The notes: generated from the letters alone by a model not told the origin. DNA of 13,170 nt from Clostridia bacterium (GCA_017443885.1 JAFSXW010000072.1:1-13170); one strand, 5' to 3'; positions 1 through 6,638 are shown, counted from the first letter of the stretch. Program-made: numbers and translations.

Positions 1-402
1 ATTTTAAGTGATGGAATATTCTTAACTATTTTAATGCTCGTTTTATATATAACTCTTGCAGTTCTTCTTTCTAGCATTAAAATGAGTTTAACTGCATCTT
101 TTGCGCCAAGTATGATAGAAGAAAGTTTAAGTGCTTGGAAGGCATTTAAAACTAGTGGCAGAATGACGGGCAGAGCCTTTTTAAGAACGCTTTCTTGCTC
201 AATAGTTGTGAATTTAACTGTTATTTTTGCTAATATGTTTTTAGGAATATTCACGCTAGGTGTTGGGCTTTTAATAACAATTCCAGCAAGTGTTGTGTTT
301 ATTGCAATTTTTAAAACCACAAATTATTTTACTATAGAATGCAAGAGTTATTATTTAAGTGATAATGTTATTGTTGAACCAAAAAAACCAAATTTAAATT
401 AA
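1..402 (+). CDS. Multispanning membrane protein, C-terminal part (5' end outside window)
   Basis: The frame is open from base 1 to the TAA at 400-402, so this is the 3' part of a longer gene; the first internal ATG at 34 is unlikely to be the true start. The visible ~133 residues contain a hydrophobic helix at the beginning and two or three more further on (around LTVIFANMFLGIFTLGVGLL). A short amphipathic stretch with basic residues (AWKAFKTSGRMTGRAF) lies between them. The protein ends in a polar tail (VEPKKPNLN). The layout, a soluble amphipathic loop followed by paired helices, resembles integral membrane domains found in several unnamed families, but I do not recognise a specific one. 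Ten bases separate its stop from RNase J, so the two are probably cotranscribed. The function is unknown. Confidence 0.7.
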   Translation: MLSDGIFLTILMLVLYITLAVLLSSIKMSLTASFAPSMIEESLSAWKAFKTSGRMTGRAFLRTLSCSIVVNLTVIFANMFLGIFTLGVGLLITIPASVVFIAIFKTTNYFTIECKSYYLSDNVIVEPKKPNLN

Positions 403-412
403 AGGAAATATT

Positions 413-2260
413 ATGGACGAAATTAATAAACAACAAAATGCCGTAATGCCTAAAAAGCGTGTGTTTACTGAAGATTATGCATCTAAGGCAGTTTATGAGG
501 CAGGTATTAAGAAACAACAAAATATTAAAAATAAACCAATTATGAAACCAATGCTAGAAGAAGCAATGGATGATGAAATGATTATAACCACAAAAACAGC
601 AATAAAGGCGAAACCAAATTCGCTTAAAGTTGTGTTTTTAGGTGGTGTTGGCGAAATCGGTAAGAATATGACGGCGCTAGAATTTGGCGAAGATATTATT
701 ATTATCGATTGCGGGCTTGCTTTCCCTGGCGAAGATATGCCGGGCGTGGATTTGGTTATTCCAGATTTCACATATATTAAAGAAAATGCAAGCCGTATTC
801 GTGGGCTTGTGATCACTCATGGCCACGAAGACCATATTGGCTCAATACCATATTTATTTAAAGAACTAAAAGTTCCTGTTTTTGGAAGTAGGCTTACTTT
901 AACATTGCTTGAAAACAAGTTTGAAGAGCATAAAATCACTGGTGTTAAAATGGTGGCAGTGAAGCCTAGAAGCGTTGTTCATTTAGGCTGTTTTAGCATT
1001 GAATTTATAAAGGTGAACCATTCTATTGCAGGTGCAATGGCATTATCTATCACAACACCAGCAGGCGTGGTTTTCCACACGGGCGACTTTAAAATAGATT
1101 TTGAACCAATAGACAAAGAGATGATAGACCTTCCTAGAATTAGTGAAATAGGGTCTAAGGGTGTGCTTCTTCTTATGTGCGAAAGCACTAATGTTGAGCG
1201 CCCGGGCTACACAATGAGTGAATCTAGCGTTGGGCAAAAACTAGAAAAAATATTTATAGATAACGCCACTCGCAGAATTTTTGTGGCAACATTCTCTAGC
1301 AATATTTATAGGGTTAAACAAATTGTTGATTTAGCAATTAAATATGGCAGAAAAGTTGCTGTTGTTGGGCGTAGTATGATAAACAACATTGACGCTGGCA
1401 TGAAAATAGGCGAATTTGATTTTGATAAAAGCGTGTTTATAGATGTTGAAAAAGTCCCAAGTTTGGAAGATAAAAATGTGTTAGTGCTATCAACTGGAAG
1501 CCAGGGCGAACCAACAAGTGCGCTTTCTAGGCTTGCAAATGGCGAGTTTTCAAGGCTTGAAATTGGCGAAAATGATACTGTTATTTTCAGCTCAACTCCA
1601 ATTCCTGGCAACGAAAATATGATAAATAAAGTTATAAACAAACTTTATAGAAAGGGAGCAATAGTTATTCATGATGATGTTCACACTTCTGGGCACGCTT
1701 GCCAAGAAGAACTTAAAATTATTCATAGCTTAATTCGCCCTAAATATTTTATTCCTGTTCATGGTGAATATAGGCATCTTAAAGAACATTCAAACTTAGC
1801 CGAAAAACTTGGCACTCCTAAGCATAATATTTTAATTCCAGAAATTGGCATGGTTGTTGAAGTAACAAAGCGTGGCATAGGTGTTTGCGGAAAAGTTCAG
1901 GCAGGCGAAATGCTAGTTGATGGGCTTGGAATTGGCGATGCTGGCTCAGTTGTGCTTAGAGATAGAAAACTTCTTAGCGAAGATGGCTTAGTGGTGGTTG
2001 TAATTAGTGTTAGCGGAGCAAATGGCGAACTACTTAGCGAGCCTTATATGATAACTCGTGGGTTTGTTTACACGCAAGAAGCCGAGGTTTTAGTTGAAGA
2101 AGCAAAAGGCGTGCTACTAGACACTTTAAAAACAATAGATTTAAAAGAAGAGCATGATTTCAACGAACTTAGAAATGTTATTCGTAAACCACTAAGAAAC
2201 TTCTTCTTTAAACGCACTCATAGAAATCCTATGATTCTTCCAATCATTTATAGAGTTTAG
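413..2260 (+). CDS. rnj: Ribonuclease J (metallo-beta-lactamase/beta-CASP RNase)
   Basis: This is a 5'-3' exo/endoribonuclease of RNA maturation and decay, cytoplasmic and zinc-dependent. The beta-lactamase core opens with the FLGGVGEIGKN motif at about residue 75. The metal ligands HGHEDH lie at residues 136-141, the beta-CASP segment includes STGSQGEP, and HTSGHA starts near residue 424, followed by HGEYRH near residue 450. The C-terminus RRxPMILPII-like (HRNPMILPIIYRV) matches the end of Bacillus RNase J1. Length is 615 aa against roughly 555 for the Bacillus enzymes. The excess is an N-terminal extension of about 68 residues rich in Lys, Gln and Met. AAAGGA at 401-406 with a 6-nt spacer supports the ATG at 413, so the extension appears translated. 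The gene ends in TAG, one base before the methyltransferase start. RNase J1 and J2 cannot be told apart here. Confidence 0.96.
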   Translation: MDEINKQQNAVMPKKRVFTEDYASKAVYEAGIKKQQNIKNKPIMKPMLEEAMDDEMIITTKTAIKAKPNSLKVVFLGGVGEIGKNMTALEFGEDIIIIDCGLAFPGEDMPGVDLVIPDFTYIKENASRIRGLVITHGHEDHIGSIPYLFKELKVPVFGSRLTLTLLENKFEEHKITGVKMVAVKPRSVVHLGCFSIEFIKVNHSIAGAMALSITTPAGVVFHTGDFKIDFEPIDKEMIDLPRISEIGSKGVLLLMCESTNVERPGYTMSESSVGQKLEKIFIDNATRRIFVATFSSNIYRVKQIVDLAIKYGRKVAVVGRSMINNIDAGMKIGEFDFDKSVFIDVEKVPSLEDKNVLVLSTGSQGEPTSALSRLANGEFSRLEIGENDTVIFSSTPIPGNENMINKVINKLYRKGAIVIHDDVHTSGHACQEELKIIHSLIRPKYFIPVHGEYRHLKEHSNLAEKLGTPKHNILIPEIGMVVEVTKRGIGVCGKVQAGEMLVDGLGIGDAGSVVLRDRKLLSEDGLVVVVISVSGANGELLSEPYMITRGFVYTQEAEVLVEEAKGVLLDTLKTIDLKEEHDFNELRNVIRKPLRNFFFKRTHRNPMILPIIYRV

Positions 2261-2261
2261 T

Positions 2262-2858
2262 ATGGATATTGAAAATTTTAGAAACACATATAGGGCAAAA
2301 TTTGTTCCGGTGGTTCGAGATAAAACAGGCCATCTTTTAGAAGATATTGTGAAAGAAATAAAGCCTAAAAGAATTTTAGAGTTTGGCACTGCTGTTGGCT
2401 TAAGTGCAATACTAATGCTTAAAGCTAGCAGTATGGCCACGCTAGACACCATTGAAATAGACGCAGAAAGAGCCAAAGAAGCAAGAATAAACTTTCAAAA
2501 TGAAGGTTTAAGCCAAAGAGCCACTGTGATTGAAGGCGATGCTTTAGTTGTTGCCAAAAAACTAGTGGCAGAAAATAAAAAATATGATTTAATATTTTTA
2601 GATTGTGCTAAGGGGCTTTATCCTAAACTTGTGCCATATATTGAAACGCTGTTAAATGGTGGCGGAGTGTTTGTAGCAGACGATGTGCTGTTTTTTGGAT
2701 ATGTGTTTGGAGAACCTCCCAAAAAACATAGGTCTAGCACTTATAGAATTAGGGAATTTATTGAAATAGTAAGCAATTCTAAAAAATTAGAGAATGTGCA
2801 AATTTATGAAATTGAGAATGGCGTGTTAGTTGCAAAAAGGAAGGATACTAATGAATAA
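2262..2858 (+). CDS. trmR: TrmR-like class I SAM O-methyltransferase (tRNA 5-hydroxyuridine)
   Basis: A 198-residue Rossmann-fold methyltransferase of the O-methyltransferase-3 type. Motif I is seen in ILEFGTAVGLSAILML (residues ~39-54), the acidic end of beta2 in TIEIDAE, and the post-motif region in YDLIFLDCAKGLYPKL, where D is expected to bind metal or SAM. VADDVLFFG follows. In Bacillus, TrmR (YrrM) methylates 5-hydroxyuridine 34 of tRNAs to 5-methoxyuridine, and its gene sits directly before the U32 genes trhP1/trhP2. The same neighbour order here is the main argument for this role over a generic catechol-type O-methyltransferase. The start lies one base after the RNase J stop without a strong Shine-Dalgarno site, suggesting translational coupling. 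The last 8 bases overlap the start of the U32 gene. Confidence 0.83.
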   Translation: MDIENFRNTYRAKFVPVVRDKTGHLLEDIVKEIKPKRILEFGTAVGLSAILMLKASSMATLDTIEIDAERAKEARINFQNEGLSQRATVIEGDALVVAKKLVAENKKYDLIFLDCAKGLYPKLVPYIETLLNGGGVFVADDVLFFGYVFGEPPKKHRSSTYRIREFIEIVSNSKKLENVQIYEIENGVLVAKRKDTNE

Positions 2859-3837
2859 AATAGAACTTTTAGCCCCAGCAGGCGATAGCGAAAAACTAGA
2901 TTCAGCATTATATTTTGGTGCAGATGCTGTTTATTTTGCTGGCAAAAACTATGGGCTTAGGGCTTTTGCAGGTAATTTTAGTGATGATGAATTAATTAAA
3001 GCAGTTGAGAAGGTGCATTCTTTAAATAAAAAGGCATATATAACACTAAATGTGTTTGCAAGAAATAAAGATTTTAATGGCCTTGCAGATTATTTAAAGG
3101 TGCTAGAAAAAGCAAAAATTGATGCTTGTATTGTAAGCGATTTAGGGCTTTTTATGTTTATTCGTGCAAATTCCCCAAACCTTACACTTCATGTTTCAAC
3201 TCAGGCAAACACCACAAATAAATATTCGGCAAAATCTTGGGCAGATCTTGGTGCTAAAAGAATAATATTAGCTAGAGAACTTAGCCTAGAAGAAATTAAG
3301 GAAATTAGAGCATTTTTGCCACAAGAAGTTGAACTAGAAGCGTTTGTTCATGGTGCAATGTGTATTAGTTATAGTGGAAGGTGCTTGCTTTCAAACTATT
3401 TAACAGGCAGAGATAGCAACCACGGAGAGTGCGTGCAAGCGTGCAGGTGGCACTACAGACTTGTTGAAGATGAACGCCCAAATGAACCATTAGAACTAGA
3501 AGAAGATGAGCGTGGTGCATATATATTAAATAGTAAAGATTTGTGCCTAATAGATTATCTAAAAGATTTAAAAGATGCTGGTATTTGCAGTTTTAAAATT
3601 GAAGGCAGAATGAAATCTCCATATTATGTGGCAACTGTTGTGAATGCTTATAGACGAGCAATAGACAGGCTAGAAAAAGGGGAAGAAAAAGATAATGAAG
3701 CATTTTATTCTATGCTTCATGATGAATTAAAAAAAGCAAGCCATAGAGATTACACAACTGGTTTTATGATAGATAGTGGGAAAATAAGGCAAAACTATGC
3801 TTCTTCTAGCCAAATTCAAGAAAGTGTGTTTATGTAA
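2851..3837 (+). CDS. trhP: U32 family protein, TrhP-like tRNA hydroxylation protein, C-terminally truncated
   Basis: A U32 'peptidase' family protein. Relatives called TrhP are needed for prephenate-dependent hydroxylation of uridine 34 in tRNA, the step before TrmR. The family N-terminus is seen as IELLAPAGDSEKL followed by YFGADAVYFAGKNYGLRAFA. The signature region around residues 165-205 holds the HGAMCISYSGRCLLSNYLTG and CVQACRW elements, whose four cysteines are conserved in the family and proposed to bind iron-sulfur. FKIEGRMKSPYYVA follows. I chose ATG 2851 because AAGGAAGGA lies just upstream and the protein then begins MNKIELLAPAG like its relatives; an upstream ATG at 2830 would add seven residues. 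The product is 328 aa and ends at TAA 3835-3837 inside the linker to the usual C-terminal domain, which lies decayed downstream. The U32 core looks intact and may still work, as shorter U32 proteins exist. Confidence 0.85.
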   Translation: MNKIELLAPAGDSEKLDSALYFGADAVYFAGKNYGLRAFAGNFSDDELIKAVEKVHSLNKKAYITLNVFARNKDFNGLADYLKVLEKAKIDACIVSDLGLFMFIRANSPNLTLHVSTQANTTNKYSAKSWADLGAKRIILARELSLEEIKEIRAFLPQEVELEAFVHGAMCISYSGRCLLSNYLTGRDSNHGECVQACRWHYRLVEDERPNEPLELEEDERGAYILNSKDLCLIDYLKDLKDAGICSFKIEGRMKSPYYVATVVNAYRRAIDRLEKGEEKDNEAFYSMLHDELKKASHRDYTTGFMIDSGKIRQNYASSSQIQESVFM

Positions 3838-4074
3838 AAAGTGCTTATTGCAAAAGTAAAAAATATTTAAGTTGAACACCGCAATAAATTTAGTGTTGGA
3901 GACGAACTTTAAATTTTTAGCCCAAACAAAGATTTTAATAAAAAAATAAAAGTTGAAAAAATTATAAACAGCAAATGGCAAGACACTGATTGTGCAAAAC
4001 TTGTGCAAGAAAAAGTAACGATTGTTGCAGATAAAGAATATGCGTTAAACCCAGGCGATATTTTAAGAAAATAA
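3838..4074 (+). pseudogene. Detached C-terminal domain of the U32 protein, same frame, interrupted by TAA codons
   Basis: Continuing the frame of the U32 gene past its stop gives about 78 further codons that look like the Peptidase_U32 C-terminal domain. VEHRNKFSVGDEL (3871-3909) corresponds to the family's RNKFxVGDExE motif, and NPGDILRK (4048-4071) corresponds to the usual PGDMLRK terminus, followed by TAA at 4072-4074. The only lesions are TAA codons at 3835-3837, 3868-3870 and 3910-3912; no frameshift is needed. The third TAA falls where the family normally has Glu (GAA to TAA is one change). No start codon with a Shine-Dalgarno site is visible inside, so it is unlikely to be translated on its own. 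The best reading is a recently decayed domain; readthrough is an alternative without further support. Confidence 0.75.
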
Positions 4075-4083
4075 ATAAAAATT

Positions 4084-4116
4084 AAAAAGCGTGCAATATT
4101 TGCATGTTTTTTTTTT
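4084..4116 (+). terminator. Rho-independent terminator of the RNase J-U32 operon
   Basis: The stem GCGTGCAA (4089-4096) pairs through a TAT loop with TTGCATGT (4100-4107), using two G:T wobbles, and runs into an uninterrupted T tract to 4116. Upstream A residues (4084-4088) can extend the stem into the T tract, which would allow some function on the opposite strand too. It lies ten bases after the ancestral end of the U32 frame. Confidence 0.85.
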
Positions 4117-4132
4117 CGTGAAAAGTGAATTG

Positions 4133-4226
4133 CACTGCGAGCAAGTGGAGCACAAGCCTTTGGCTTGCGAGAAAAGAGAAGCACCAGTCTTGCCAGTTGG
4201 TGTGAAGCACGAGCCTATGGCTCGCG
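4133..4226. repeat. Cluster of short intergenic hairpin repeats
   Basis: Between the terminator and the dcw promoter lie successive small inverted repeats, several introduced by an AGCAC element. One is CAAGCC-TTT-GGCTTG (4153-4167). A second is CACCA...TGGTG (4182-4202). A third is CGAGCC-TAT-GGCTCG (4210-4224). A bulged CACTGC/GCAAGTG at 4133-4147 may be a fourth. The 20-base units at 4150-4169 and 4207-4226 agree at 17 of 20 positions. Two of the three differences are a paired A:T to G:C change in the stem, the other is in the loop. This segment is clearly richer in G and C than the surrounding intergenic DNA and has no coding frame of note. It resembles REP-like intergenic elements, but I cannot name a family. 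Confidence 0.65.
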
Positions 4227-4312
4227 TTGCGGACAATTATTAAGTGAAGGGAGAAAAGTGAGGGGCTGGATATAGTGGAATTTTTATATGGTCAATTTGC
4301 ACAAAACATTTG

Positions 4313-4342
4313 TTCAAATTTGGTTTAACCACCTATTATAAT
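4313..4342 (+). promoter_or_regulatory. Possible upstream second promoter of the dcw cluster
   Basis: A perfect TATAAT lies at 4337-4342, with a poor -35 candidate TTCAAA at 4313-4318 (18-nt spacer). Just downstream the sequence AAAACCTAG occurs twice (4349-4357 and 4360-4368, 11 bp apart), which could be a regulator site. The weak -35 keeps this tentative. Confidence 0.3.
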
Positions 4343-4423
4343 ATTGATAAAACCTAGAAAAAACCTAGCAATGAAAGGGGTGGCGGTTTTTAGTTTTTAA
4401 CAGTTGTTAATAATTTTGTTAAA

Positions 4424-4440
4424 AAAGTGGTCAAAAGTGG
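4424..4440 (+). promoter_or_regulatory. Putative MraZ operator: two direct AAAGTGG boxes
   Basis: AAAGTGG occurs at 4424-4430 and again at 4434-4440, exactly 10 bp apart (one helical turn). The second box directly abuts the -35 element at 4441. MraZ proteins are known to bind short G-rich direct repeats of about 10-bp period upstream of mraZ, with AAAGTG[T/G] reported in Mycoplasma. A clear third box is not visible. The position suggests autorepression of the dcw cluster. Confidence 0.7.
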
Positions 4441-4469
4441 TTGATTTTGATTTTTGCTATTGATATAAT
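4441..4469 (+). promoter_or_regulatory. Main sigma-A type promoter of the dcw cluster (extended -10)
   Basis: TTGATT (4441-4446) and TATAAT (4464-4469) are separated by 17 nt, and a TG dinucleotide at 4461-4462 forms an extended -10. Transcription would begin about 4476, giving a leader of roughly 25 nt before mraZ. Confidence 0.8.
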
Positions 4470-4501
4470 GGCGTTGAAATTAAAAAGGAGTAGTCTAGGT
4501 T

Positions 4502-4930
4502 ATGCTAATTGGCACTTTTAGGCATCAGGTTGATGAAAAAAAGCGTATGCGTATTCCTTCTAAGCTGAAAGAAGAACTAGGCACAGGCTTTATTATCACA
4601 AAAGGCACTAATGGTTGTTTATTTGCTTTTTCTAAACAAGATTTCGAAACCGAGATAATAGAGAAAACAAGAAGCATTTCTATATTTGATGCAGATTCTC
4701 AAAAACCACTTAGAGTTTTAATGAGCAGTGCATTTGAAAGCGAAGAAGATAACCAAGGGCGAATTTTAATTCCACAAGAGCTTCGTGCTTTTGCTAGTAT
4801 TACGAAAAAGATTGTTTTTGTTGGCGTTGGTTCAAGAGTTGAAATTTGGGCAGAGGAAGAATGGGATAAATATAATGAAGGCCTTGATTTCACAGAAGCA
4901 TCTAAAAATTTAGCAAAACTGGGTGTGTAA
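4502..4930 (+). CDS. mraZ: MraZ, transcriptional regulator of the division and cell wall cluster
   Basis: MraZ has two tandem AbrB-like swapped-hairpin half-domains, and oligomeric MraZ binds direct repeats before its own gene. Here the first half is MLIGTFRHQVDEKKRMRIPSKLKEEL (residues 1-26) and the second contains DNQGRILIPQELRAFA (around residues 84-99). The DxxxRxxxP pattern appears in both, though the first copy has Lys where Gly is usual. Length, 142 aa, is typical. The Shine-Dalgarno AAAAGGAG ends at 4490, 11 nt before ATG 4502. The gene is first in the cluster, directly after its promoter and the AAAGTGG boxes. Its stop overlaps the rsmH start (TAATG), so the two are translationally coupled. 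Confidence 0.96.
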   Translation: MLIGTFRHQVDEKKRMRIPSKLKEELGTGFIITKGTNGCLFAFSKQDFETEIIEKTRSISIFDADSQKPLRVLMSSAFESEEDNQGRILIPQELRAFASITKKIVFVGVGSRVEIWAEEEWDKYNEGLDFTEASKNLAKLGV

Positions 4931-5871
4931 TGGAATTTAAACATATACCTGTGATGCTAGAAGAGTGTTTAGATGGGCTAAACCTAAAAAATGGTGGCAT
5001 TTATGTTGATGCAACTATTGGTGGCGCAGGGCACTCTTACGAGATTTTAAAGCGAACAAAAAACACAACATTAATTGGTATAGACCAAGACTTAGAAGCA
5101 ATAGAAGCATCAAAACAAAGGCTTAAAGAATTTGATGGCAGGTTTTCGCTTATTCATGATAATTTTAAAAACCTTCCACAAATACTAAATGGCTTAAATG
5201 TGTCTAAGGTTGATGGTATATTAATAGACCTTGGGGTTTCAAGCCATCAATTAGACGATATTTCTAGGGGTTTTAGTTTTAGGGGAGAGGCCACACTTGA
5301 TATGCGAATGAATCAAGAAAATGCACTTTCTGCTAAAGAGGTGGTGAACACCTACTCCGAAGAAAAATTAAGAAAATTGATATATGACTATGGTGAGGAG
5401 CGCTTCGCCGGTGCTATTGCTCGCCACATAGTGAAAAGAAGGCAAGCAAAACCTATTGAAACAACACTAGAACTTAAAGAAACCATTATGTCGGCTGTTC
5501 CACGATATAAAGGCAAAAATGGGCTAGACAATGTTCAAAGGACTTTTCAAGCCATAAGAATTGAAGTAAACGGCGAACTTGCAATTTTAAAAGAAGCACT
5601 AGAAAATGCGGTTAAATTTTTAAATAAGGGTGGACGGCTAGTTGTGTTATCCTTCCACAGCTTAGAAGATCGAATTGTAAAAACCGTAATGAAAGAAAAA
5701 AGCGTTAATTGCATTTGCCCACCAGAATGGCCGGTGTGCAAGTGTGGGGGGAATAACGCCACAGTTAAAATTATAACTAAAAAACCAATTGAGGCTTCTA
5801 GGGAAGAAATGGAAATAAATTCTAGAAGCACATGTGCAAAACTTAGAATTGCAGAAAAGATAAAACAATAA
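4930..5871 (+). CDS. rsmH: 16S rRNA (cytosine1402-N4)-methyltransferase RsmH
   Basis: RsmH N4-methylates C1402 of 16S rRNA in the ribosomal P site. It begins with HIPVMLEECLDGL, typical of the family. The SAM-binding motif is DATIGGAGHS (residues ~27-36), followed by IGIDQDLEAI. ILIDLGVSSHQLDDISRGFSFR and LDMRMN are the family's conserved substrate-region motifs. Near the end come VVLSFHSLEDRIVK and the cysteine-rich CICPPEWPVCKCG. Length, 313 aa, is normal. The start ATG shares one base with the mraZ stop. After the stop at 5869-5871 there is a 77-nt gap, unlike the tight spacing on the left. Confidence 0.97.
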   Translation: MEFKHIPVMLEECLDGLNLKNGGIYVDATIGGAGHSYEILKRTKNTTLIGIDQDLEAIEASKQRLKEFDGRFSLIHDNFKNLPQILNGLNVSKVDGILIDLGVSSHQLDDISRGFSFRGEATLDMRMNQENALSAKEVVNTYSEEKLRKLIYDYGEERFAGAIARHIVKRRQAKPIETTLELKETIMSAVPRYKGKNGLDNVQRTFQAIRIEVNGELAILKEALENAVKFLNKGGRLVVLSFHSLEDRIVKTVMKEKSVNCICPPEWPVCKCGGNNATVKIITKKPIEASREEMEINSRSTCAKLRIAEKIKQ

Positions 5872-5912
5872 TGAGAGGATTGAAAATTTTTTAAACGGAC
5901 AAAACAAAAATA

Positions 5913-5943
5913 GCATAAAACGGGAAAATTTATGCAAAGGAGG
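5913..5943 (+). promoter_or_regulatory. Hairpin and strong Shine-Dalgarno site before ftsL
   Basis: GCATAAA (5913-5919) is complementary to TTTATGC (5929-5935), forming a 7-bp stem with a 9-nt loop immediately before the ribosome binding site AAAGGAGGG (5936-5944). GGAGG with a 5-nt spacer points to GTG 5949 as the ftsL start. The ATG at 5947 is followed at once by TGG TAA and cannot be a gene start. The stem is AT-rich and its effect on translation is uncertain. Confidence 0.4.
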
Positions 5944-5948
5944 GAAAT

Positions 5949-6614
5949 GTGGTAACGGAAACTAGCACGGAAACAAGAAGAGTTCCTTCGTGGCAAACTT
6001 CATCTTACGACGAAGACGAAGATGATTATAACACTACGCCAAACTTCTTTTCTTCAAGACCATACACTCAAACGCAAGTTGAAGATAGCGATGAAGAAGA
6101 AACAGAGCCTGCTTTTGAAATAGAGAAAAACTATTCTTCTAGCGATGAAGAAGACGAAGAAGAAAACGAAAAGCAAGATTTTGTTATGGCAAAAAAAGGG
6201 CTTTTAGATGTTAGAAGAAAACAAGAAGCTCAGCCGATAATAGAATCTGTTTCAAAGCCAAAACTTTCAGCCAGACTAAAAATTGCGCTAACTGTTTATA
6301 GTTTAGTTTTAGCATTAATTGTTGGCTTTGCAATTTACAACACCGTTGCCATATCTAGCATGGGAAATTCTATTAATGCCACTTCCTATGAAATTTCAAT
6401 GGAACAAGGTGTAATAAACGACCTTGAAGCCGAGTATAATGAATTAGGAACATCTGCTTCTATAAAAGAAAGAGTGCCAAATGGCTATGTGGAAATAGTG
6501 GATGGCGAAAATAGTTTTTCTTCAATCGCTCCAGTGTTAGATGAAGAAGAAGTTATTTCTTTGGATTCAAATTGGTTTGATAAGGTTTGCGAATTTTTTA
6601 GCAGTTTGTTCTAA
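5949..6614 (+). CDS. ftsL: FtsL-like divisome protein with long acidic N-terminal region
   Basis: Identified by position between rsmH and the class B PBP gene and by topology; sequence similarity to FtsL is weak. It has one transmembrane helix (about residues 110-134, LKIALTVYSLVLALIVGF). Before it lies a cytoplasmic region of ~109 residues, very rich in Asp, Glu and Ser, with runs such as DEDEDD, DSDEEE and SSDEEDEEENE. After it comes an ~87-residue external part beginning with a possible short coiled coil (MEQGVINDLEAEYNEL) and ending in an aromatic tail, WFDKVCEFFSSLF. FtsL links FtsB/DivIC to FtsW and its PBP partner. Typical FtsL has 100-130 residues, so 221 aa is long, mostly because of the acidic head. 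The GTG start is set by GGAGG 5 nt upstream. An unrelated membrane-anchored regulator that replaced ftsL cannot be excluded. Confidence 0.7.
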   Translation: MVTETSTETRRVPSWQTSSYDEDEDDYNTTPNFFSSRPYTQTQVEDSDEEETEPAFEIEKNYSSSDEEDEEENEKQDFVMAKKGLLDVRRKQEAQPIIESVSKPKLSARLKIALTVYSLVLALIVGFAIYNTVAISSMGNSINATSYEISMEQGVINDLEAEYNELGTSASIKERVPNGYVEIVDGENSFSSIAPVLDEEEVISLDSNWFDKVCEFFSSLF

Positions 6615-6638
6615 TTTAGTTTAAAAAGGTAAACTTAA

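Noticed and set aside
3835..3912. Reassignment of TAA to a sense codon, suggested by the in-frame TAA codons in the U32 tail
   Set aside because: TAA ends the methyltransferase, mraZ, rsmH, PBP, mraY and ftsW genes at the expected family ends and does not occur inside their conserved regions.
4133..4226. CRISPR array from the repeated hairpin units
   Set aside because: Units are only about 20 bp, too few, imperfect, and the interval between the two alike units contains another hairpin rather than a spacer.
5932..5955. A seven-codon leader peptide gene before ftsL
   Set aside because: No ribosome site of its own is visible and it covers the ftsL ribosome site; short frames are expected by chance. 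Kept only as part of a low-interest finding.
5547..5996. Long reverse-strand open frame opposite rsmH and ftsL start
   Set aside because: It is antisense to well conserved RsmH motifs and its translation shows no recognisable domain; a by-product of codon bias.
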